Assembly: GCA_030690405.1 (NCBI GenBank)
Contig: JAUYGU010000033.1
Location: forward strand, 1 to 11,954
Direction: 5' to 3'
From: Dehalococcoidia bacterium
Lineage (GTDB): Bacteria > Chloroflexota > Dehalococcoidia > SM23-28-2 > RBG-16-64-32
DNA: 11,954 bases
Shown: piece by piece, positions 5,776-11,698 of the stretch
How the letters are laid out: each line of letters opens with the position of its first letter
How positions within the stretch are numbered: position 1 is the first letter of the stretch
Position numbers and translations under genes: made by a program
Notes under the pieces: generated by a model
Seen by the model: the letters and a program-made list of their open reading frames with translations, nothing else
The model's database searches: none
What the model was told of the DNA's origin: nothing

Positions 5776-5946
5776 CTAGCGCTCATACGCGGCCGACCTC
5801 CGCTTCTGCGTTCGAATGTACCATGCCACACCCTCTGAGTCGCGCTTGGTGGAGAACCACACATGATAAAGCCGAGGCCCGTGAGCCAAGCCGCGCAATT
5901 CATTGCGCGGTACCGCCCCGCTTCCGGATGACAGCTGCTTCGGCAT
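5776..5946 (-). pseudogene. Internally deleted RAYT (REP-associated tyrosine transposase), 56 codons left
   Basis: An open frame runs from ATG at 5946-5944 to TAG at 5778-5776. It contains GPRLYHVWFSTKR, the hallmark N-terminal strand of RAYT/IS200-like Y1 transposases (usually followed by RR and the HUH domain). It then jumps directly to GVAWYIRTQKRRSAAYER, which resembles the C-terminal helix carrying the Tyr-region end of these proteins. The HUH motif and the catalytic core (about 100 residues or more) are missing, so the product cannot be active. The ATG is two bases after the nadE stop (TGAGGATG), inherited from the duplicated start of the HAD gene, and has the same AGGGGG ribosome-binding site, so the remnant may be translated with nadE. 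The family call relies on the short YHVWFSTKR signature; the C-terminal half is a weaker match. Confidence 0.6.
5891..5910. repeat. REP-like palindrome, right side of the RAYT remnant
   Basis: CCGCGCAAT pairs perfectly with ATTGCGCGG around TC. It differs from the complement of 5756-5775 at two positions that compensate each other, so the stem is preserved in both. On the minus strand it precedes the RAYT motif and lies inside the open frame. Confidence 0.75.
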
Positions 5947-6016
5947 CCTCAAAACCCCCTGTACCGGTTGGCGATCGGCAGGCGGCGGTCGCGCCCGAAG
6001 GCGCGGTGCGTGATCT
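5942..6016. repeat. Direct repeat, functional (upstream) copy of the nadE tail
   Basis: This is the in-gene member of the 75-bp pair with 5669-5743. It holds the end of nadE from codon Ile of ITHRAF to the TGA and then GGATGCC, where the HAD start codon lay before the insertion. Homology stops sharply: immediately upstream in nadE is AAG GTG context, while the other copy enters the inserted element. Confidence 0.92.
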
Positions 6017-7652
6017 TCACCCCCGGCGGCGATTGCCTGCGCTTGTACTCGTTGCGGTTCACCATCTGGATGACGCGCTCCACCAGCGCCCGGTCGTGGC
6101 CCATCGCCACGATCTCGTCGGTGCTCTTGTCGTCCTCCACGTACGCCTCGATGACCGGGTCCAGCTCCTCGTACGGGGGCAGCGTGTCCTCGTCCAATTG
6201 TCCCGGCTTCAGCTCCGCCGAGGGCGGCTTGGCGATCACCTGCTCCGAGATGACGGGGCCGCCGGGGCAGGTGTTGCGATGGCGCGCCAGCCGGTAGACC
6301 AGCGTCTTCGGCACGTCCTTGATCACGGCGAAGCCGCCCGCCATGTCGCCGTACAGCGTCGCGTAGCCGGTGGCGTACTCGCTCTTGTTGCCCGTCGTCA
6401 GCACCAGCCAGCCGAACTTGTTGGACAGCGCCATGACAACGTTGCCGCGGATGCGCGACTGGACGTTCTCCTCCGCCACGCCCGGCTCGGTGCCCGCGAA
6501 GGCGCGGTCCAGCATCTCCAGGTACGCCGCGTGCGCGGGCTCTATGGGGATGATCATCAGCTCGATCCCCAGCGTCGCCGCCAGCTCCTGCGCGTCACGG
6601 ATGCTCCCCTCCGAAGAGTAGCGCGAAGGCATGCTCAGGCCGATGACGTTCTCGCGGCCGATGGCGTCCACGGCGACTGCCGCCACGAGGCTGGAGTCGA
6701 TGCCGCCGGAGAGGGCGACGATCACCTTCTGGAAGCCGGTCTTGCGCACGTAGTCGCGGCTGCCGGTTACGAGCGCGGCGTAGACCTCCGCCTCGCCCTC
6801 CAGCGGCGGCGCCAGCCGCGGCTGGACCGGCGGCTTCTCGGCCCGCAACGGCGCCTCGCTGAGAGCGATGTGGCGCACGTCCGCGGCGGCGCCCTCCTGG
6901 CGTCGGGGCGAGTCGTGCGGCCCCAGGTCCAGCTCGCAGACCAGCAGCTCCTCCTCGAACATCGCCGCCTGGGCGATAAGCTCGCCCTCCGGGCTGAGGA
7001 CCATGGAGCCGCCATCGAACACCAGCTCGTCCTGGCCACCCACCTGGTTCGTGTAGCAGACGAAGACGCCGTAGTCGCCGGCGCGGGTGGCCAGCATCTG
7101 CTGGCGGAAGTCGCGCTTGCCGGCGTGGTAGGGCGAGCCGTTGATGTTCACGATGACCTGCGCCCCCGCCTGCGCCTGCGCCCGCGTGGGCTCGCCCGGG
7201 AACCAGATGTCCTCGCAGATGTTTACGCCGACGCCGACGCCGACGATCGTATACAGCGGACAGCCCTGCCCGGGGCTGAAGTATCGCATCTCGTCGAACA
7301 CGCCATAGTTGGGCAGCCGCTGCTTGTGGTATACGTCCGCCAGGCGGCCGTCGTGGATGACGGCGGCCGAGTTGTAGATGTCGCCGTCGAGGCCTACGAA
7401 GCCGACGACAGCGGTGATGCCACCGCAGCCCTTGACCACTGCCTCCAGCGCCTCCAGGTTGTCCCGCACGAACGAGGGGCGCAGCAGCAGGTCTTCCGGC
7501 GGGTAGCCGCTGACGGTCAGCTCCGGGAAGGAGACCACGTCCACCCCCAGGTCGCGGGCGCGGCCTACGTACTCGAGGACTCTGGCGACGTTGCCGTCCA
7601 TGTCGCCAACGGTGGTGTTTATCTGGGCCAGGCCGACACGTAGAACGCGCAT
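5949..7652 (-). CDS. nadE: Glutamine-dependent NAD+ synthetase
   Basis: This 567-residue two-domain enzyme makes NAD+ from nicotinic acid adenine dinucleotide, ATP and glutamine, the last step of cytoplasmic NAD synthesis. The N-terminal nitrilase-type glutaminase has its triad at E44 (SFPELTVSGYPPED), K110 (YHKQRLPNYGVFDE) and C146 (VNICEDIWFP). The C-terminal ATP-pyrophosphatase domain shows the P-loop SGGIDSS at 315-321, then TTGNKSEYATGYATLYGDMA and DVPKTLVYRLAR, and ends with the conserved PPGVKITHRAFGRDRRLPI. Length is typical. ATG at 7652 is the only plausible start (an in-frame TAA lies upstream) although no ribosome-binding site is close to it; the nearest AAGGAG is 18 bases away inside a palindrome. 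The gene heads the minus block, and its 3' end is duplicated around a RAYT-derived insertion. Confidence 0.97.
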   Translation of the reverse strand: MRVLRVGLAQINTTVGDMDGNVARVLEYVGRARDLGVDVVSFPELTVSGYPPEDLLLRPSFVRDNLEALEAVVKGCGGITAVVGFVGLDGDIYNSAAVIHDGRLADVYHKQRLPNYGVFDEMRYFSPGQGCPLYTIVGVGVGVNICEDIWFPGEPTRAQAQAGAQVIVNINGSPYHAGKRDFRQQMLATRAGDYGVFVCYTNQVGGQDELVFDGGSMVLSPEGELIAQAAMFEEELLVCELDLGPHDSPRRQEGAAADVRHIALSEAPLRAEKPPVQPRLAPPLEGEAEVYAALVTGSRDYVRKTGFQKVIVALSGGIDSSLVAAVAVDAIGRENVIGLSMPSRYSSEGSIRDAQELAATLGIELMIIPIEPAHAAYLEMLDRAFAGTEPGVAEENVQSRIRGNVVMALSNKFGWLVLTTGNKSEYATGYATLYGDMAGGFAVIKDVPKTLVYRLARHRNTCPGGPVISEQVIAKPPSAELKPGQLDEDTLPPYEELDPVIEAYVEDDKSTDEIVAMGHDRALVERVIQMVNRNEYKRRQSPPGVKITHRAFGRDRRLPIANRYRGF

Positions 7653-7662
7653 GGGGTGGACT

Positions 7663-7681
7663 TAGTGTACTCCTTACACTA
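7663..7681. promoter_or_regulatory. Operator-like palindrome upstream of nadE
   Basis: TAGTGTA at 7663-7669 and TACACTA at 7675-7681 form a perfect 7-bp inverted repeat around a 5-base centre, AT-rich in a GC-rich region, ending 10 bases before the nadE start codon. It covers the expected start of transcription from the candidate promoter at 7684-7712, as a repressor site would. A regulator of NAD metabolism (NrtR- or NiaR-type) is a plausible ligand, but this is inference from position only. As RNA it could also form a hairpin holding the AAGGAG in its loop. Confidence 0.5.
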
Positions 7682-7683
7682 CA

Positions 7684-7712
7684 ACGCTATCATCGCCCCG
7701 AAGCGGCGTCAA
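7684..7712 (-). promoter_or_regulatory. Candidate promoter for nadE
   Basis: On the minus strand TTGACG (7712-7707) and TAGCGT (7689-7684) are 17 bases apart. The upstream hexamer matches five of six positions, while the downstream one is weak. The palindrome at 7663-7681 follows immediately. Transcription would begin near 7677, leaving a leader of about 25 bases. Confidence 0.35.
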
Positions 7713-7733
7713 TCCACGGCCATTGTCCTTTGC

Positions 7734-7775
7734 CCACTGTCCACTGTCCACTCTCCACTGTCCACTGTCCACTCC
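7734..7775. repeat. Heptanucleotide tandem repeat, six units of CCACTGT type
   Basis: Six consecutive 7-mers occur: CCACTGT, CCACTGT, CCACTCT, CCACTGT, CCACTGT, CCACTCC. They lie in the divergent region between nadE and the ABC transporter, ending 10-25 bases before its possible start codons. Seven is not a multiple of three, so copy-number change would shift any frame that ran through it. The spacer between the two genes (7653-7800) contains nothing else besides the palindrome and promoter noted above. Confidence 0.9.
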
Positions 7776-7800
7776 CACCGCTATCATGGTTCGCGGAGCC

Positions 7801-8805
7801 ATGAGCGCACGGACCGCCGCCCCTCCCACGACCGACGTCGCCGCTAGCGTGCAGGACGTCTCGTTCTCCTACACCACGCCCGGCGGAGAGGAGCGCCTCG
7901 CGCTGGACGGCCTGACGCTGGAGATACCGGCGGGCGCCGTCTTCGGCCTGCTGGGCCCGAACGGCTCCGGCAAGTCCACCCTCCTCTCCCTCCTGGCCGG
8001 CCTGCGGCAGCCGTCCGACGGGGCCGACAGGTCGGCCGACCCTCGGCCCGAGGTGCGCGTTCTCGGCCAGCCCCCCTCGACGGCCCTGCGCGCCCGCATC
8101 GGCCTGCTCTTCCAGGAGACCAGCCTCGACCCGCTGATGACTCCGGGGGAGACGTTATGGCTGCACGGCCGTCTCTACGGCCTGGGCGGCCGGGCGCTGC
8201 ACGAGCGGATCGGGGCGCTGCTGGAGAGCGTCGGCCTGGCCGAGCGCGCCCGCTCGCCCGTCTCCACGCTATCCGGCGGCATGAAGCGCCGGCTGGAGCT
8301 GGCCCGCGTCCTCCTGCCTTCGCCGGAGCTCATCCTCCTGGACGAGCCCACGACCGGCCTTGACCCCGACGCCGAGGCGGCGCTCTGGGCCCGCCTGCTG
8401 GAGGCCAACCGCGGCGGCGCCACGGTCGTCCTCGCCACGAACAAGGTCAACGAGGCCGAAAAGCACTGCGACCGCGTCGCCTTCATTCACCGCGGCCGCC
8501 TGGCCGCCGAAGGCTCGCCCGCGGAGCTCAAGGCCGGGCTCAAGCGGGATGCCGTCTGGGTGGAGTGGCCGGGCTTCACACCGGCGCTGGCGGAGGAGAT
8601 CGGCGCCTGGGAGGGCGTCGGCAGGCTCACCTGGGCCCAGCCCACGCTCCACGCCACCGTCGACGCCGCCTCCGCCTTCGTACCGCGCCTCTTCCAGGCC
8701 GCCGGCGACGGCATCCGCGCCGTCCGCATCCGCGAGTCGACCCTGGAGGACGCCTACTTCGACATCGTCGGCGCCTCCCTGGCCGAAGGTGAGCCCGCGC
8801 GATGA
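7801..8805 (+). CDS. ABC-2 type transporter ATP-binding protein with atypical switch residue
   Basis: This 334-residue ATPase of the multidrug/lipid exporter type (DrrA/CcmA-like) is cytoplasmic and pairs with the permease that follows. Motifs, counted from ATG 7801: Walker A GPNGSGKST at 52-60, Q-loop Q105 in LLFQETSLDP, signature LSGGMKRRLELAR from 157, Walker B LILLDEPTTGLDP from 177. The switch (H-loop) histidine, normally in TTHxxEEAE, is replaced: the sequence is LATNKVNEAEKHCDR, with Asn at 214. Residues after 245 form a C-terminal accessory domain as in DrrA-like proteins. The start is uncertain: ATG at 7801 gives a normal family N-terminus but has GGAG only two bases away; ATG 7786 and 7723 are in frame, the last reading through the heptamer repeat. 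The stop overlaps the permease start as ATGA. Confidence 0.92.
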   Translation: MSARTAAPPTTDVAASVQDVSFSYTTPGGEERLALDGLTLEIPAGAVFGLLGPNGSGKSTLLSLLAGLRQPSDGADRSADPRPEVRVLGQPPSTALRARIGLLFQETSLDPLMTPGETLWLHGRLYGLGGRALHERIGALLESVGLAERARSPVSTLSGGMKRRLELARVLLPSPELILLDEPTTGLDPDAEAALWARLLEANRGGATVVLATNKVNEAEKHCDRVAFIHRGRLAAEGSPAELKAGLKRDAVWVEWPGFTPALAEEIGAWEGVGRLTWAQPTLHATVDAASAFVPRLFQAAGDGIRAVRIRESTLEDAYFDIVGASLAEGEPAR

Positions 8806-9584
8806 GCGCCGCTGCCGCCTGCGCGGCCCTCCTCCAGCGGGACGTCCGCGCCGTCCTGCGCTCGCGCTCCCAGCTCTACTCCTCGATGCTGTTCCCCCTG
8901 ATGCTGCTGGCGATCCTGGGCACGGGCGTGTCCGAGGGGCTGGACCCGACCCTCGTCCGCGACGGCGACTACGCTTCGTTCCTCGTCCCCGGGACGATCG
9001 CCATGACCGTCCTCTTCTCCTCCACCTTCTCCTCCGCGTCCTACTACCAGGACCGCGATTGCGGCCTACTGCGGGTGCTGCTGGCCTCGCCGCACGAGCC
9101 GCGGGTGATCCTGCTGGGAAAGGCGCTGGCGGGCGTGACCATCGGCGGAGTGCAGGCGCTGGCCGTCCTCGCCGTCGCGGCGGCGATCCCATCGATCGAC
9201 CTGAGGTGGCAGTACGGCCCGGCCGGAGTCATCGCGGCGGTCGCCGGCGTGCTCCTGCTAGCCCTCCTCCTCAACGGCTTCGCCCAGCTGGTAGCGGCCC
9301 GCATCCGCACGATGCAGGGGTTCCACCTGGTGATGAACCTGGTCCTCTTCCCCCTGCTGTTCTTCTCCGGCGCCTTCTTCCCGCTGGAGCACCTGCCGGG
9401 CTGGCTGAAGGCGCTGGCCTACGCCAACCCCATCACCTACGCCGTGGACATCCTTCACCTGGCCGTCTACGCCGAGAACACCGGCGGCTACATCGGCCTG
9501 CCTATCGATTTCGCGGTGCTCGTATCGCTCGCGCTGGCGGCGTTCCTCTGGGGGATCGGCCGCCGGACCGTCTACCAGCCGTGA
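8802..9584 (+). CDS. ABC-2 type transporter permease
   Basis: This 260-residue integral membrane protein has about six hydrophobic segments (roughly residues 26-44, 60-81, 104-128, 140-165, 176-193 and 234-252). The ABC-2 family signature is clear: FFSGAFFPLEHLPGWLKALA followed by YANPITYAVD near residues 188-216. With the preceding ATPase it forms an exporter; drug, lipid or polysaccharide precursors are typical cargo for this family, and the substrate cannot be read from the sequence. ATG 8802 overlaps the ATPase stop (ATGA) and its own TGA overlaps the next GTG (GTGA), so the three genes are translationally coupled. Confidence 0.93.
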   Translation: MSAAAACAALLQRDVRAVLRSRSQLYSSMLFPLMLLAILGTGVSEGLDPTLVRDGDYASFLVPGTIAMTVLFSSTFSSASYYQDRDCGLLRVLLASPHEPRVILLGKALAGVTIGGVQALAVLAVAAAIPSIDLRWQYGPAGVIAAVAGVLLLALLLNGFAQLVAARIRTMQGFHLVMNLVLFPLLFFSGAFFPLEHLPGWLKALAYANPITYAVDILHLAVYAENTGGYIGLPIDFAVLVSLALAAFLWGIGRRTVYQP

Positions 9585-10546
9585 TCGCGGTCCGCTCACG
9601 GCTCCGGCCGGCCTGGCCGCTCCTCGCGCTGGCGGCGTTGACCGCCGCGGTGGCCTGCGGCGGGTCTTCGGGCCAGAAGGAGCTGTTCCCCGACGTCATC
9701 ACCCTGGGCGAGGGCGATATCTCCCCGCAGATCACGAACAGAACGCTCGCCGTGGGGGAGAACCGGTTCAGCCTGGGGCTCCTGGATAAGGACAACAGTC
9801 CGCTCCTGGGCGCGCAGGTCCATCTTCGCTTCTTCGACCTGAACGGCGAGGAGCCGGTGATGAGATCGGAAACGGACACCCGGTTCGTCCCCGTGGAGCT
9901 TTCCTTCATCGACGAGCAGTCGGGGAAGGAGAGGCGCGTCGTGGGCAGCAACGGCGTCTACGTGGCGCAGGTCAGCTTCGGCCGGGCGGGCCGCTGGGGC
10001 GTCGAGGTCGGAGCGACGCTCGACGGCAAGAAGCTCGACCCGCTGCCGTTCCGGTTCGACGTCCTGGAGGAGACCCCAGAGCCGGCGCTCGGCGACGCCG
10101 CGCCGGCCAGCCGCCAACTCACCCTGGCGGACGTGGCGGACATCAGCGAGATCGACTCGTCTTATCCGCCACGGCCGCACATGCACGACGTGATCGTCGC
10201 GGACGCGCTGGCCGGCGACAAGCCGCTGGTCATCGCCTTCGCCACCCCCGCCTTCTGCGAAAGCCGCACCTGCGGCCCCGTGATGGATACCGTGATGGAC
10301 CCGCTGTACGAGAAGCACAAGGATGAGGCGGTCTTCATCCACATTGAGCCGTATCAGCTCAAGGAGCTGCGTGAGGGCAGCGGCCAGATTACCGTCGCGG
10401 CCACGGCCGAGTGGGGGATCCACACCGAGCCCTGGGTCTTCGTGGTGGGTCGCGACGGGAAGGTGGCCGCCAAGTTCGAGGGGATCGTCGCGCCGGAAGA
10501 GGTGGAAAGGGCGCTGACGGAGGCGCTGGCCCGGCCGGGCGCTTGA
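9581..10546 (+). CDS. Putative lipoprotein with C-terminal thioredoxin-like domain
   Basis: This 321-residue predicted secreted protein has a signal segment with basic RSRLRP then a hydrophobic stretch LLALAALTAAVAC; C26 in AVAC-GGS is a plausible lipidation site, though the -3 residue is Ala rather than Leu. Residues about 48-165 look like a beta-sandwich (alternating strands ending PLPFRFDVLEE). Residues about 205-321 fit a thioredoxin fold: KPLVIAFATPAFCESRTCGPV with two cysteines C226 and C231 spaced CX4C instead of CXXC, then the cis-proline turn TEPWVFVVGRDGKVAAKFEG. A redox or metal-handling role outside the membrane is likely, but the partner is unknown. GTG 9581 overlaps the permease stop (GTGA). 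The same frame is open far upstream, but that part is antisense-free noise over the ABC genes. Confidence 0.8.
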   Translation: MIAVRSRLRPAWPLLALAALTAAVACGGSSGQKELFPDVITLGEGDISPQITNRTLAVGENRFSLGLLDKDNSPLLGAQVHLRFFDLNGEEPVMRSETDTRFVPVELSFIDEQSGKERRVVGSNGVYVAQVSFGRAGRWGVEVGATLDGKKLDPLPFRFDVLEETPEPALGDAAPASRQLTLADVADISEIDSSYPPRPHMHDVIVADALAGDKPLVIAFATPAFCESRTCGPVMDTVMDPLYEKHKDEAVFIHIEPYQLKELREGSGQITVAATAEWGIHTEPWVFVVGRDGKVAAKFEGIVAPEEVERALTEALARPGA

Positions 10547-10570
10547 CACTCCGCGCCGAATTGTGATACC
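10543..10570 (+). promoter_or_regulatory. Candidate promoter with inverted repeat, upstream of cupredoxin gene
   Basis: A perfect TTGACA at 10543-10548 overlaps the preceding stop codon and is followed, after 16 bases, by GATACC (10565-10570) preceded by TGT, an extended -10 arrangement. The -10 lies in an inverted repeat, AATTGT at 10559-10564 and ACAATT at 10575-10580, that could be an operator; TACAAT at 10574-10579 is an alternative -10 without a matching -35. The remaining leader to 10649 (about 70 bases) shows no strong structure. Confidence 0.45.
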
Positions 10571-10649
10571 CGTTACAATTGGATTTCGGGGCCACCTGCG
10601 TCCAAGCTGACGCCGTACAGACCTCCCGATTGTTCAGGTTAGGTGACGC

Positions 10650-11654
10650 ATGGAATACGTACAGACCGTTCTCGTCCAGATAGAAGCCTCCGCCATGGAT
10701 GAGGCCTCGCGCCCGGGCGGCCTCCTCGCCGACCTCAGCGAGCACCGGAGCTTCCTCCGGCAGCAGCACGGCTTCCAGGACATGCAGATCACACGCTCCA
10801 TCAACGCCGAGGGTAACGTCCTGCTGGTTGTGGAGACCCGCTGGCAGGACGACAACAGCCTGGTGGAGTACGAGACCCACGAGCCGAACGTGATGAGCAT
10901 CGTGAACAAGTATCCGGAGCTCATCGTCCGCGACAGCCTGCAGGTGCTGGACATGGAGGCGGTCAGGGCGGAGGCGGCCCGCCCCGTAGACGCGGCGACT
11001 CAGGTCAGCGAGAGGCTGGCGCTGCCGCTGCTGGTGCCCCTGGGTGTGCTGGCGTTTGCACTCCTCGTCATCTACGGCCTGTCCCGCATCTATCTTGAGG
11101 TCAACAACGACGTGGCCACGCCCCTGGCGGCGGGCATCAGCGTTGGCGTCCTCGCCATCGCCTGGTACCTGTCCAGCAGGCCGAGCATCGCCGCCTGGCA
11201 GGTCGCTTCCATCAGCGTCGCGGCGGCCGCGCTCCTCACGGGTGGGGCGCTCTTCGCCGTTATCGAAGGGGACGAGGGCGAGGCCACCGGGGGCACTCCG
11301 GTGGCCGCCGCCTCGCCGACCGCGGCGGCGTCTCCCGGCACGCCCGGCGCGCTGGCGGTGGAGATGGGCGACAACTTCTTCACGTTCGAAGGGCAGAAGG
11401 AGCCGACGATCAAGGTCAAGGCCGGCGTGGAGACGACAATCGATCTGACCAACGTGGGCGTGGCGATCCACAACATGCGCGTCTTCGGCGCGGACAACAA
11501 GCCCAACACGCCCGACGACTTCCAGTCCGATCCGAATCTAATCCCCGCCGGCGCCGCCGGCAAGATTACGTTCAAGCTCGACCAGGCGGGCACCTACGAC
11601 TTCCACTGCGACTTCCACCTCGACCTGATGAAGGGGAAGATCCAGGTAGAGTAA
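10650..11654 (+). CDS. Membrane protein: ABM-like domain, three membrane segments, C-terminal cupredoxin
   Basis: This 334-residue protein has three parts. Residues 1-103 resemble a dimeric alpha-beta barrel of the antibiotic-biosynthesis-monooxygenase (ABM) type (HRSFLRQQHGF, LLVVETRWQD, YETHEPNV). Residues about 124-147, 157-174 and 183-205 are hydrophobic segments. After an Ala/Pro/Ser/Thr linker (207-233), residues 235-334 form a plastocyanin-like cupredoxin with type 1 copper ligands H274 (VAIHNMRV), C320, H323 and M327 (FHCDFHLDLMKG). The N-domain would be cytoplasmic and the copper domain outside if the segment count is right. Electron transfer or copper delivery near a terminal oxidase fits the convergent ctaG next door. 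ATG 10650 follows TAGGTGA at a normal spacing. The N-domain call is structural guesswork; the cupredoxin call is firm. Confidence 0.8.
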   Translation: MEYVQTVLVQIEASAMDEASRPGGLLADLSEHRSFLRQQHGFQDMQITRSINAEGNVLLVVETRWQDDNSLVEYETHEPNVMSIVNKYPELIVRDSLQVLDMEAVRAEAARPVDAATQVSERLALPLLVPLGVLAFALLVIYGLSRIYLEVNNDVATPLAAGISVGVLAIAWYLSSRPSIAAWQVASISVAAAALLTGGALFAVIEGDEGEATGGTPVAAASPTAAASPGTPGALAVEMGDNFFTFEGQKEPTIKVKAGVETTIDLTNVGVAIHNMRVFGADNKPNTPDDFQSDPNLIPAGAAGKITFKLDQAGTYDFHCDFHLDLMKGKIQVE

Positions 11655-11667
11655 CCGCGCGCGGCGC

Positions 11668-11688
11668 GTCCGCCGGCGAACGCGCGCC
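11668..11688. terminator. GC-rich hairpin between convergent genes
   Basis: The 44-base gap between the cupredoxin stop and the ctaG stop contains GCGCGT pairing with ACGCGC around a GC-rich loop. There is no T-run on either strand, so termination is only suggested by position between converging genes. Confidence 0.25.
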
Positions 11689-11698
11689 TGGGCGAGGC

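Larger units (their letters stand above)
5744..5941 (-). mobile_element. 198-bp RAYT-derived miniature element with hairpin ends
   Basis: Between the two copies of the nadE tail lies a 198-bp insert with a 9-bp palindrome near each side (5756-5775 and 5891-5910) and, between them on the minus strand, the two ends of a REP-associated tyrosine transposase gene fused by a large internal deletion. The hairpins share the CCGCGCA/TGCGCGG arms and resemble REP sequences. The element cannot encode a working transposase and would need one in trans. Elements mobilised by Y1 transposases do not normally make target duplications, so the 75-bp flanking duplication is unexpected. Confidence 0.6.

Noticed and set aside
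5744..5941. A small regulatory RNA or riboswitch between nadE and the HAD gene
   Set aside because: The two hairpins and the RAYT-like codons between them, plus the flanking duplication, are better explained by an inserted miniature element. No known riboswitch motif was recognised.
7734..7775. CRISPR array
   Set aside because: The repeats are directly tandem 7-mers with no spacers and no cas genes nearby.
8360..9580. Long plus-strand open frame leading into the lipoprotein gene
   Set aside because: It lies out of frame over the ABC ATPase and permease, both of which have full family motifs. The translation is low-complexity Arg/Pro/Ala typical of GC-rich shadow frames. Only the part from GTG 9581 is coding.
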